From NCBI GenBank assembly GCA_964597045.1, contig CAZQWE010000001.1, positions 264,275-328,274 on the forward strand: 64,000 bases of DNA, read 5' to 3'. Under the pieces are notes generated by a model. The model was not told the origin of the DNA. It searched no databases and saw nothing but the letters and a program-made list of their open reading frames with translations. Both the position numbers and the translations under genes were made by a program. Every line of letters begins with the position of its first letter. Position 1 is the stretch's first letter. Below, one piece after another: positions 1 to 9,600 of the stretch. The DNA comes from UBA9655 sp964597045. GTDB lineage: Bacteria; Pseudomonadota; Alphaproteobacteria; UBA9655.

Positions 1-1254
1 CTGCTTTGAAAAATCTATTTGGATTCCCAAAACTAAGTAGAGACAAAGTGATAGGAGTAAAATACCCATTAAGGTCACACCAGAGATTGGGTTATTTGAT
101 GAACCTAATACACCACACATATAGGATGATATGGAAGCTCCAAGTCCACTAAACAGAAACGCCAAAACTGTAATAAAGATACTAATGCCTATGACCATGC
201 CCGTCGTCAAATTTAATCCATGGGCCAGCAGGACAGATTCAATAAAGAAATAGGCTGGGATTATTAAGAGAACTGCAAATACCGCTACATATGATATGGG
301 AATATCAAGTTCTGTTCGTGCAATGCTTGATTTTCCTTCTAACTTTATTTTCTTTATACTTTCAAGGGAAGATTTTACAGCTCTCTTTAAGGGATCTGAA
401 AGTTCATAAAGCATCCAAAACCCACCCAAAACCATCATTCCAACACCTATAATACGGATTTTGGAGTTCCAAATTTCAACAGCAGCTGCATACGCATCAG
501 GAGCATCCGCAGGAAGTCCAAAATAAGCCCCATACAAAGGAACTGCAATAAACCAGGCAGCTACAGCGCCAGAAAAGAGGCTTATGGCAACCTTAAAGCC
601 AATGACATATCCAGCTCCTAACATAGCTAAAGAGAAACCTGATCCCACACCAAATACGGTATTCCCAACACGACCCCAAATATTGATGCCGTCAGCAAAG
701 ATTTGGAAGCCACTTTGACAAAATTTTATAAAACCAGAAGCCAGTCCTGCTAACAGGATATTAGCCCCTGCCCCTTTATCACCAGCTTTCAAAACTTCAG
801 CAGTCGCAATGCCTTCTGGAAACTTGTAATTTTCCTCAATAATCATGGCACGTCTTAAGGGAATTGAAAGGAGAACGCCTAAGAGGCCACCTAAAGCAGC
901 AATGATTACGGTTGTTGCGTATGGAAAATAATTCCAGTAACCAATCATCACGAGGGCAGGAATTGAAAAAGCAAGGCCAGCAGCGACAACTTCTCCGGCA
1001 GAAGCAGTTGTTTGGACAATGTTATTTTCAAGAATGTTAGAATTTTTGAAGAATTTTAAAACCGCCATAGATATCACCGCAGCTGGGATACAGGCTGAAA
1101 CACTCATCCCCGCTTTCAAAACTAAATAGGCATTTGACCCTGCCATGAGAATGACCAATAGAATTCCTAAAACAACAGCTTTAAATGTTATTTCTGGCAA
1201 CTTTATGGATGGTGAAATATAGGGCTCTACTTTTTCTTGATTTTTATTTTTCAT
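1..1254 (-). CDS. OPT-family oligopeptide transporter, C-terminal part cut off by the window edge
   Basis: An open frame of 418 codons runs leftward from an ATG at 1252-1254 to base 1 without a stop. The product starts MKNKNQEKVEPYISPSIKLP and then has long hydrophobic helices. Residues around 30-100 (GSNAYLVLKAGMSVSACIPA, then NILENNIVQTTASAGE) match the conserved start of prokaryotic OPT transporters, and KFPEGIATAEVLKAG further on is also an OPT signature. Family members are inner-membrane proton-coupled importers of oligopeptides or metal chelates and are usually over 600 residues, so roughly a third is missing. The substrate cannot be told. The gene ends its 5' side 94 bp from ruvX, on the same strand. 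Confidence 0.85.
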   Translation of the reverse strand, partial: MKNKNQEKVEPYISPSIKLPEITFKAVVLGILLVILMAGSNAYLVLKAGMSVSACIPAAVISMAVLKFFKNSNILENNIVQTTASAGEVVAAGLAFSIPALVMIGYWNYFPYATTVIIAALGGLLGVLLSIPLRRAMIIEENYKFPEGIATAEVLKAGDKGAGANILLAGLASGFIKFCQSGFQIFADGINIWGRVGNTVFGVGSGFSLAMLGAGYVIGFKVAISLFSGAVAAWFIAVPLYGAYFGLPADAPDAYAAAVEIWNSKIRIIGVGMMVLGGFWMLYELSDPLKRAVKSSLESIKKIKLEGKSSIARTELDIPISYVAVFAVLLIIPAYFFIESVLLAHGLNLTTGMVIGISIFITVLAFLFSGLGASISSYMCGVLGSSNNPISGVTLMGILLLSLCLYLVLGIQIDFSKQ

Positions 1255-1348
1255 ACATTTCCTCGAAGGAACTTACTAGACTATTACGGTTTTAGATATA
1301 CATACTGCATTTTTTCGATGCAAGCAAAAGTTAACAAAATTCAAACTT

Positions 1349-1822
1349 TCATGTGATGCGTGACTTAAATGCATCCAAAAACCCTTGTAAGATATAAGAG
1401 GCAGCCATTTTATCAACAACTTTGCGTCTCTTAGCACGAGACATATCGGCGTCTATGAGGGTTCTCGTAACAGCAACTGTTGAAAGCCTTTCATCCCACA
1501 GACAAATGGGCATATCTTGTAGAGCTAATAAATTGACCACAAATTGCTTCACTGATTGACATCTTGGTCCTTCGGTACCATCCATATTGAGGGGATAGCC
1601 AACAACAACGCCTACGACACTATGATCCTGAATTGTCTTCAACAGTACTTGGGAATCCTGTTTCCATTTTGTTCGTTGAATAACTGAAAGAGGCGATGCA
1701 ATGAGGCGCAACCTATCAGAAATTGCAAGACCAATTGTCTTTTCACCTACATCACACCCCAAAAATCTACCTTCATTTTCAAAAGGATATAAAAAAAATT
1801 CTGTTTGTGTCAAAAGTGGCAT
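1349..1822 (-). CDS. ruvX: Putative pre-16S rRNA nuclease / Holliday junction resolvase-like protein RuvX (YqgF)
   Basis: The 157-residue protein shows the RNase H-like YqgF fold signatures. GCDVGEKTIGLAISD near residue 22 carries the first catalytic Asp, VVGYPLNMDGTEG lies in the middle, and WDERLSTVAV carries a conserved Glu. DKMAASYILQGFLD near the C-terminus is the last conserved acidic helix. Family members mature the 5' end of 16S rRNA, and a resolvase role has been proposed. The N-terminus is about 15 residues longer than usual before the core strand, and I see no better internal start. The gene is divergent from the small gene at 1893. In many alphaproteobacteria ruvX sits near such a small gene. 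Confidence 0.9.
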   Translation of the reverse strand: MPLLTQTEFFLYPFENEGRFLGCDVGEKTIGLAISDRLRLIASPLSVIQRTKWKQDSQVLLKTIQDHSVVGVVVGYPLNMDGTEGPRCQSVKQFVVNLLALQDMPICLWDERLSTVAVTRTLIDADMSRAKRRKVVDKMAASYILQGFLDAFKSRIT

Positions 1823-1892
1823 CTTCTCTTCATCTTTTTTTAACGCCTCCTGAAGTATCCTTACTTTAAAGAAAGTAGAAGGAGGAGGTCAA

Positions 1893-2126
1893 ATGAGCTT
1901 ATCACGACAGTCTCTTGAGATCCTTGTTGATCTCTTAGAGATTAAAATTAACTCTCTTCATGTTCAAGATAGAGATGACGCAAGAGAACTTAACAAGTTG
2001 CGTAAATGCAGACAAGAACTCTTCCTTGAACTAACTCTACAAAGTTCTAAACGGACTCGACGAATCATGAGCCCGACAGCTTTTTCTGAAAGAACTTATA
2101 GAAAAAAAATATCCTCAAGGCGCTAA
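1893..2126 (+). CDS. Small conserved alphaproteobacterial protein, function unknown
   Basis: This 77-residue ORF is preceded by a very strong ribosome binding site (AAGGAGGAGGTCAA) 4-6 bases from the ATG, which supports it as a real gene. The sequence SLSRQSLEILVDLLEIKIN followed by DRDDARELNKLRKCRQELF resembles the helical, charged small proteins found beside ruvX in other alphaproteobacteria. That resemblance is from memory of the family and was not searched. There is no signal peptide or metal motif, and the C-terminus is very basic (RTYRKKISSRR), which could bind nucleic acid. The last 12 bases overlap the convergent lptD end. Confidence 0.65.
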   Translation: MSLSRQSLEILVDLLEIKINSLHVQDRDDARELNKLRKCRQELFLELTLQSSKRTRRIMSPTAFSERTYRKKISSRR

Positions 2127-4421
2127 TGTATTTGTTCTTCTATTCGTATAATTGCCCAGTGGACCCGTATCCATATTAAAGGATGTACTAAAATCCCCAA
2201 TATTTTTAAGGAATAGGTTAAACATTATAATTGTCGCAGGTTTAACATCTCTTGTTTGAAAGTATTGGCGTTGCACAGTAACACCAAGACCAAAGCAATC
2301 ATCTCTGTAGAATAGGCCTATGCCATGCTGCAAGACTCCTCCTTGTTCTTTCTTAGAATTTAAGTTCTGAAGAAGGGAGGCCTTTATAGTCCAGTATTTT
2401 GTAAATTGAGAAGATAAAGTAATATTGACTTGATTAATATTTGCTAACTGAGAAACGGGTTGATTCACTAAGCGTGCGCGATCGACTCTATTTAAAAATA
2501 AGTAGTCTCCAGAAAGATTCGCAATAGCTGGACCAATGGATCCGCCAACCTCAGCGAGACGGTGATCCAAAGTTTCTTCATCTAACCGAAACCTATAGTT
2601 CAATGTCAGCCAACTGAGTGGGCTTGCTTCTATACGTCCTACATAATCTGAGGCTTTATGATTCAAACCAGAATTCAGAAAGGGATTTTCCTTGTTTGTA
2701 AAAGAATAACTTTGACCAAGAAAAATATCCAAATCTCCAAACCAACTTCCTGTTGTTAGAAACTCACCTCCATAAACAACACGACTTCCTAGATCTATTC
2801 GGTCATAACCTGGGAAACGATTAGAGCTGAATAAGTTAGCATCATTCAATTCAAAATCTGTACTATCTTCATTGGGAATTCTTCTCTGAGCAAGTCCAAT
2901 ATCCTTTTTTGGAGCTCCAATAAGTTGGGCGACAGGCTGTACGATAAAACTTTGACATCCATAGAATGCAGCAAAAGGCCACTTCCAGTCTAGTCCCGCT
3001 TGTGGAAAGAAACGAGCTCCCCCATCTCGCTGACGATCATTAAAAAAATCTTGATTCCTCATGGCAAGTCGGGCTGCACGATCATTTTGATTTTCAATGT
3101 TATAGAGATCTCCTCTGGCTGATCCAAAAACAGAAAAGACTTGACCACTTTGAATAATCCAAGGTCTTCTCCAGCCCACGGAACCAATAGCCCTTTGCAT
3201 ATTAATTCCTTTTTCCCTATAGAGATTTAAGAGGTTACCATCAAATGTAAAGCGTCCTCCCCACGGATCTTTTGCCGTGTATGCACTATACTCAAGCATG
3301 GGTAAAACAACGGGTATTCTTTCCTGTATATCCGTTGTTTGAAGACCTTGAAAGTAATAAGTTTTACCTGCAGCATAATCCCTCTGATTCAAAAAGCCCT
3401 CAACAAGCCCTTCAGATGTCAATACGGGTTCATTTTGCCATCCAGAAATTTTATATTTTCTAAAATATGTTTTATCACTGACGTAACCGCCGCTGAGTTC
3501 TGCTCGCCAAATATCGTTAATATTGAGTATTCCGTCTGCGTAAACATGACCACGTGTCTCAGGAATTTTGTACAGATTTGCTCTTTCAGCCCTTATATCT
3601 TCTTGTGATTTCTTATAATTGGTAATGCTGCCATCAACTTGAAAAAAGCCACTTCCAAAGAATTTTCGATATTGTCCCATAAGGACAGGACTTTGCTCCG
3701 TAAAGAAATAAGGAGCGAGTGTAATATCGCTTTCAGGAAGCGCGAGATAGTAAGGTGTTTGGATCCCTGGACCGAAATCTGAAATGAACAGAGGTTGGGG
3801 AATAAGAAAACCACTACGTCTCTCAAGCGGTTGAGTTGCATAAGGAAGATAAAATATGGGAACATCGAGAATACGAAAATCAGCATCCCTGAAATGGATG
3901 TCTTTGTTCACATCGTCCTTTGTAGCTTTTCGAGCATTGATTTGCCAGGTAGGTCGCTTGTCTCCACACAACTCACAAGGCGTATACACGGCTTGATCTA
4001 ATTCTTGCCTATCTTCAAACTTTCTCCCTTCGATAGCAACAATCTTAGAATCATCTTCAAGAAGAGTCCTCAGTTGTAAAAGAACCCCTTCTTTCATGTC
4101 TCCTGTTAACTCGAGATATTCAACGAAGTTGATATCTCCATCCGCTTGACGAAGTCTCACATTACCAGAGGCCGTAACCAGGTCGGAGTTTTCATTATAA
4201 GTAACCATATCTGCTTCAAGCACATTACCTTGATGGTCAAATTCTACATTACCCTTCAGAATGAGAATTCCTAAGTCACGATCATAGGTTTGACTATCTG
4301 CATAAAACAGCACAGGCTTTGTCTCATCAGTGGCTTTATTAACAGCAGCATTCACTGGATTAAACAAAAATATGTTTATGAGTAGAAGGTAACTGATTTT
4401 TTTTATTTTCACCTTAACCAT
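2115..4421 (-). CDS. lptD: LPS-assembly outer-membrane protein LptD
   Basis: LptD is the outer-membrane barrel that, with LptE, inserts lipopolysaccharide into the outer leaflet. The product (about 768 residues) has a hydrophobic signal segment. An N-terminal OstA/LptA-like beta-jellyroll follows (LFYADSQTYDRD, VEFDHQGNVLEADMVTYNE, VTASGNVRL), then a long beta-barrel ending with an aromatic-rich C-terminus. The motif YTPCELCGDKRPTWQI is typical of alphaproteobacterial LptD and supplies a Cys pair. The longest frame starts at 4448, but the ATG at 4421 overlaps the lptG stop by only 8 bp. A GTG two codons further on has AGAGG 9 bases upstream and is a third option. It is the last gene of the lptF-lptG-lptD operon. 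No lptE is visible nearby. Confidence 0.93.
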   Translation of the reverse strand: MVKVKIKKISYLLLINIFLFNPVNAAVNKATDETKPVLFYADSQTYDRDLGILILKGNVEFDHQGNVLEADMVTYNENSDLVTASGNVRLRQADGDINFVEYLELTGDMKEGVLLQLRTLLEDDSKIVAIEGRKFEDRQELDQAVYTPCELCGDKRPTWQINARKATKDDVNKDIHFRDADFRILDVPIFYLPYATQPLERRSGFLIPQPLFISDFGPGIQTPYYLALPESDITLAPYFFTEQSPVLMGQYRKFFGSGFFQVDGSITNYKKSQEDIRAERANLYKIPETRGHVYADGILNINDIWRAELSGGYVSDKTYFRKYKISGWQNEPVLTSEGLVEGFLNQRDYAAGKTYYFQGLQTTDIQERIPVVLPMLEYSAYTAKDPWGGRFTFDGNLLNLYREKGINMQRAIGSVGWRRPWIIQSGQVFSVFGSARGDLYNIENQNDRAARLAMRNQDFFNDRQRDGGARFFPQAGLDWKWPFAAFYGCQSFIVQPVAQLIGAPKKDIGLAQRRIPNEDSTDFELNDANLFSSNRFPGYDRIDLGSRVVYGGEFLTTGSWFGDLDIFLGQSYSFTNKENPFLNSGLNHKASDYVGRIEASPLSWLTLNYRFRLDEETLDHRLAEVGGSIGPAIANLSGDYLFLNRVDRARLVNQPVSQLANINQVNITLSSQFTKYWTIKASLLQNLNSKKEQGGVLQHGIGLFYRDDCFGLGVTVQRQYFQTRDVKPATIIMFNLFLKNIGDFSTSFNMDTGPLGNYTNRRTNTLAP

Positions 4422-5505
4422 CCTCTTGGTTAAAAACGAGAGCTGCACCTACCATAACGGTAACGAGGGGGGGAAGCCAAGAGGCAATAAGTGGAGGCAA
4501 TCCCCCCGATGTTCCAATGGCAAATGTCATATCCTTAAAAAAGTATAGTAAAAAGCCAACAAGCAGCCCGGTGACAATAATGAGCAATGATCGTCCTTGG
4601 CGAATGGGGCGACAAGAAAAGGAGGCCGCTAGTAAAATCATAGCTGCCACCCAAAAAGCACTCGCGATCATTGAGTAATACTGCATCCGATATTTAAGGC
4701 TGTGAAGGCCGGATCGTTCCATTAAGGCAATCGTTGAAGGTAATTTCCAAAAAGAAAAAACGTTTTTGCTAACCTTCATTTTTTCAATAATTCCCTTATC
4801 CAACGATGTTTGAATTACTTTATGATCAAAAGGGAGAGCGATTTGCCCCGCAACCGTATCCCATCCATCGGATAATTCGAGTTTTCCATCTTTTATCTGG
4901 GCTCTTTTAGCATCAATTCTTTGAATAAAATTATCATTTGGAGATGTGATAATAATATTTAGATTTTGAAATTCCAAATTTTTTAAATTTATTTTAGTTG
5001 CCCTGTAAATAACTTGATTATCACCTAATTTCTCACTCAACCAAAGACCTGTGGTTTCAATTTTAACGTCCTCTTTTGATTTTGATAAATGACGTTTATC
5101 GAGCTTCTCATACCTTTCCATCATGGCCGTTGATAATGGATTAAACCCAGTTAAAACAATCATCCCCACGATCAGACCTGTTATGCTCATGGGAAAGATC
5201 ACCTTCCACAAAGAAAGCCCCGATGCACGTAGAATGATTAATTCATTACTACGATTCAGTTTCCAGAAGGTAAAGATGGCAGCTCCAAAACTAAGGAAGG
5301 GAATGACCTGTTCTAAAAAATGAGGAGCCCTTAGAACAATCATATTTAACTTAATTCCAAGACTGAGTTCGGAGGCCCCTGATTTCCTTTGAAGCTCGGC
5401 AAAATCAAATAATAATATGATGAAAAAAATACATAGAAGGCCAATTCCAAAACTCAAAAGAAAGGATCGACTTAAATAACGGGAGAGAAGACTAGAGATT
5501 TTCAT
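4414..5505 (-). CDS. lptG: LPS export ABC transporter permease LptG
   Basis: This 363-residue YjgP/YjgQ-family permease has two N-terminal membrane helices (residues about 12-35 and 60-85), a periplasmic jellyroll of about 140 residues, and three or four C-terminal helices. SNELIILRASGLSLWKVIFP is the coupling-helix region that contacts the LptB ATPase. LptG and LptF form the inner-membrane channel that extracts lipopolysaccharide towards LptA/LptD. The start ATG overlaps the lptF stop by 4 bases (ATGA) and the end overlaps lptD, showing translational coupling. LptG rather than LptF is assigned from its second position in the pair and the FAELQRKSGASE-type sequence after helix 1. lptB, lptC and lptA are not in the window. 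Confidence 0.93.
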   Translation of the reverse strand: MKISSLLSRYLSRSFLLSFGIGLLCIFFIILLFDFAELQRKSGASELSLGIKLNMIVLRAPHFLEQVIPFLSFGAAIFTFWKLNRSNELIILRASGLSLWKVIFPMSITGLIVGMIVLTGFNPLSTAMMERYEKLDKRHLSKSKEDVKIETTGLWLSEKLGDNQVIYRATKINLKNLEFQNLNIIITSPNDNFIQRIDAKRAQIKDGKLELSDGWDTVAGQIALPFDHKVIQTSLDKGIIEKMKVSKNVFSFWKLPSTIALMERSGLHSLKYRMQYYSMIASAFWVAAMILLAASFSCRPIRQGRSLLIIVTGLLVGFLLYFFKDMTFAIGTSGGLPPLIASWLPPLVTVMVGAALVFNQEDG

Positions 5506-6608
5506 GACAACTCTCTCTTAAAAAATGGAAGTCCTCCTTTAAGGAGAAGAACGATACAAACACCAAGGGACAAGAAGATAACGCCATAACTAATAGGAAT
5601 CATAATATTTGAATAAGTTAGAGTATGTAGGAAAATCATCGTGCCAATCTGCATCATACTTGCAATGATACAGGCGATAATAATTTTTCCAGCTCTTCCC
5701 TTCCTCTCAAATTGACCGAGAATCATGGCACACACTCCAATTAAAGCAAACACTAAGGCATAGAGAGGTGAGATAATCCTTTGATGTGCAGCAGAAAGAA
5801 ATTCCAACCGTAATTTTGGGGATAGTTGTTCACCTGGATTTAAAAGATCACCGACAGATCTTTCATAGGCTCTAACAAATCTCGCTCCTGCACCTTGACT
5901 ACTTGAAGGATCTTTCGCTTCAATGATATATCGCTTAAAATATAAAATTGATGGTTTTCCAGTATCTGTATCCTTTTCTTGACGATTACCATTCAAGAGA
6001 AGCAATTGTCCCCCTTCTTTTTCATTAAATAAAATTCCTTTTTCAGCCATAAAAATCGTTTCTTTTTCTACCTGATTACCATCATAGATGAGGAGTCCAA
6101 TATAATTTCCCTTAGCGTCTTGTTCCTTTGCATAAACTGTATATTTACCGAGTGAATTGAATTGACCCACTTGAATTAAATTGGCTAGTGTTTCCTCTTG
6201 CAATGTCGTAATAATATTTCTGTATTCCCTAAATGAAAGCGGCATAAAATAGAGAGTAAAGAGATATAAAATACATGTAAAAATACTTGCCATATAAATG
6301 GCTGGTTTCGCCAGTTGCCAATACCCAACCCCCGATGCCTGCATCACGACCAATTCGTGATCTGTGATTAACTTATTATAGATGAAAAGAACTCCAATAA
6401 GGATGGCGATGGGAACGACAATCACAATTAAGTTAGGGAGCAAAAAAAGAATCATCTTAAAAAACAAAAGGATAGGAACGCCCTTATTCGCAATATAGTC
6501 TATATATCTGAGTGATTGTGCAAGCCACATAATGCAGGTGAGTACACATGTGGTTGCCAGCACGGTGAAAAAGAGTTGCCCAAAAATATATCGCGAGAGT
6601 TGTTTCAT
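5502..6608 (-). CDS. lptF: LPS export ABC transporter permease LptF
   Basis: This is the first gene of the lptF-lptG-lptD operon. The product has the YjgP/YjgQ layout: a helix after MKQLSRYIFGQLFF, helices near residues 50-90, and the coupling segment DHELVVMQASGVGYWQLAKP. A periplasmic beta-domain follows, with C-terminal helices (YALVFALIGVCAMILGQFER and on). It pairs with LptG and, by family knowledge, the LptB ATPase to drive lipopolysaccharide transport. A longer GTG frame begins at 6635. The ATG at 6608 gives the usual family N-terminus, but neither start has a convincing ribosome binding site. The giant repeat-protein gene ends 58-85 bp upstream on the same strand with no clear terminator between, so read-through is possible. 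Confidence 0.92.
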   Translation of the reverse strand: MKQLSRYIFGQLFFTVLATTCVLTCIMWLAQSLRYIDYIANKGVPILLFFKMILFLLPNLIVIVVPIAILIGVLFIYNKLITDHELVVMQASGVGYWQLAKPAIYMASIFTCILYLFTLYFMPLSFREYRNIITTLQEETLANLIQVGQFNSLGKYTVYAKEQDAKGNYIGLLIYDGNQVEKETIFMAEKGILFNEKEGGQLLLLNGNRQEKDTDTGKPSILYFKRYIIEAKDPSSSQGAGARFVRAYERSVGDLLNPGEQLSPKLRLEFLSAAHQRIISPLYALVFALIGVCAMILGQFERKGRAGKIIIACIIASMMQIGTMIFLHTLTYSNIMIPISYGVIFLSLGVCIVLLLKGGLPFFKRELS

Positions 6609-6693
6609 AAGTTCTATAAACACAAAAATACTCACGATGACAATCGTTTAATTTGAAAAAATTAGCAAGGGCAAAGTGTTAACGGTATAAAGC

Positions 6694-9600
6694 TTACAAC
6701 CACCCGACATTGGGTGTAATATCCGTTATACTTGTCTGCCCCGCCCAAGCTATGTTGCTAAATAATACAGATCCACCTGCATCGAAGGTCATCAGAACAT
6801 GGCCGCCACTGTCCGAGAAGGTGGAGGCATCATTAATATCTGCAATCGATGTAATCCCAACCCCTGAGAACTCTAGGATATCATTGACACCGCCAAAGTT
6901 CATGTCAAGAATCGTATCATTTCCATTGCTCCCATTCATGGAGAATACGAAAGTATCATTCCCTGCTGTTGTGAGTGTACCAGAAGTATTAATCTGCACA
7001 TCACCAACAAGAGTATCATTACCCGCACCGCCATCCAACCTATCAGTACCCGCTGTTGTGATGGTACCAGTATTAGTCAGCACATCACCAACAAGATTAT
7101 CATTACCCGCCCCACCATACAACTGATCATCTCCTGCTTTAATGATTATACCAGCCAGATTTGCCCTCGCATCTCCAACAAGAGTATCAATACCCGCGCC
7201 ACCATACAGGATATCATTCCCCGCTGTTGTGATGGTACCAGCAGTATTTGTAAGCACATCCCCATAAAGGGAATAGATAGCAATAATTTGACCAGAGCTA
7301 TTATTGTCCCCTCCGATTAGTATATCATTCCCTCCCGTGAGTGTGGCGGAAGAATTTTGAAGCGCATCGCCATAGAGGGAATAGATACCATTATTATTGT
7401 CCCCTCCGATTAGTATATCATTCCCGCCTGTGAGGTTGGCGGAGGCGCCAGAATTTGTATTTACATCACCATAGAGATTATAGCGTGCATCATTTGTAGA
7501 AATACTGCCTCCTATCAGCACATCAATTCCGCCCGTTAAAGCGCCGGAATTGCTATTTGCATCCCCGATGAGATTAACTGTAGTAACTGTAGTAGGGACT
7601 CCTCCAATCATAAGGTCGTGAAGAGACGTTCCAATAACTGTGGTGAGAACAGCCGAGGACTGAGGCCCGTTGATAAGATTGTAGGAATGACTTGCAAAGC
7701 TGACTGTATGATTATCTCCATTGGTTGTGTCTGCTGGAATTTGTGTTAAAGCAGGATTTAAGTTATTCATCACATTCACAAAACCTGAGACGATACTGAG
7801 TGAATATTGCAGAGGTGAAAGAGCTGGAGGAAGCCCAAGCGCCGCTATATCGGAAGGTGACAATGGTGTGTTAGAATCAACAAATCCTCGCGCAGCTGGA
7901 CTGAGAATGTCGTCAGTAAAGAAGTTACCGTCTGGGATATCAACTCCATTGACTTGGATATTGATGGTATTGTTAAGTGCGTTGAGAGTATTCAAACTTC
8001 CAGTTCCAATGCCTGTCAAGGTCACGGAGCTTCCATTGATAAAGTTGACGACGACATTTCCACCAACGCCAGCATCTGTGACCGATGCCACTAGAGCTGC
8101 TAAGTCAGCAAGATCCTCCATATTGCTGTTGATGTCGGGAACGCCAACAAAGTTCAATATATCCTTAGAAGCTTCAAAATCCCCAACCGTATCGTCCCCA
8201 AACCCACTAACATCAAAAACGAAAGTGTCGGCTCCGGTGGTTACGGTTAAATCCCTGATGAATGCATCTCCATAGAACAGGTCATTATTAATTCCACTAA
8301 TGAGTGTGTCGTTGCCTCCCACTGAAAAGTCTTCCATCGTAATAGCGTCGCCAACAAGTGCCTGATTTAAACCACTTCCTGCTGTGAGGATGTCGTCGCC
8401 TCCCTGTGTACTATCTGACATAATACCTGCGTCGCCATAAAGCTGGTCATTACCACTTCCTGCTGTGAGGATGTCGTTGCCTCCTTGCGCACTGCCTGAC
8501 ATACTATTAGCATCGCCGAAGTGTCTCTGATTAGCACCACTTCCTCCGATGAAAGTGTCATCGCCGCCCACTGCAAAGCCGAACATGGAATTCGCATCAC
8601 CAAAGAGCAGTTGGCCACTCCCACTGCCTCCTGTAAGACTGTCGTCTCCTCCTTGACTCGTATCGAGCATGATAAGCGCATCGCCAAGGAGCGCCTGATC
8701 CATACCACTGCTTGCTGTTATGGTGTCGTTTCCTCCCAGTGCACTACCTGACATGTCATTTGCATCGCCAAAGAGCAGTTGGTCACTCCCACTGCCTCCT
8801 GTAAGACTGTCGTTACCTCCTTGAGTATTATCGAGCATGATATTCGCATCGCCATATAGCTCCTGGTTACTTCCACTTCCTGCTGCTATGATGTCATTGC
8901 CTCCTTGGGTAGTGTTGTACATGATGTATGCATCGCCGCGAATTTCCTGGCCACTCCCACTTACCCCTGTAATGGTGTCGTTACCTCCTATTGCATTACC
9001 TGACATTTCATCTGCGTCGCCAGTGATTTGCTGAGCAAAACCGCTTCCTACTGTGATGATGTCATTGCCACCTTTTGCATTGTCGATCATGAAACGAGCG
9101 TCGCCAAAGACGAACTGAACTTCTCCACTTCCTGCTATGATTTCGTCGTCGCCTCCTTGTGTGTTACCGGACATTTGATAGGCATCTCCGCGGAGTTCTT
9201 GGACATTCCCACTTCCGCCCGTGATGGTGTCATCACCACCCACCGCATTGTCGTTCATAAAAGCTGTATCACCCGTTAATTTCTGGTAAAGCCCGCTACC
9301 ACCCGTGATTATGTCATCGCCGCCCAGCGTATCGTCGTACATTAAAAATGAATCTCCCAAAATTTCCTGGCCATCCACACTATCTAATGTGAGAGTGTCA
9401 TTACCGCCCACGGCATTGTTGCTCAGTTGATACGCATCGCCGTGAAGGACCAGGTCACTGCCGCTTCCGCTTGTGATGATGTCGTTGCCTCCTTGAGTCG
9501 AGCCAAACATAAACAATGCATCACCATAGAGGGTCTGATGAAACCCACTTCCTGCTATGAGTTCGTCATCGCCACCCACAGCAAAATCAATCATCCCTAC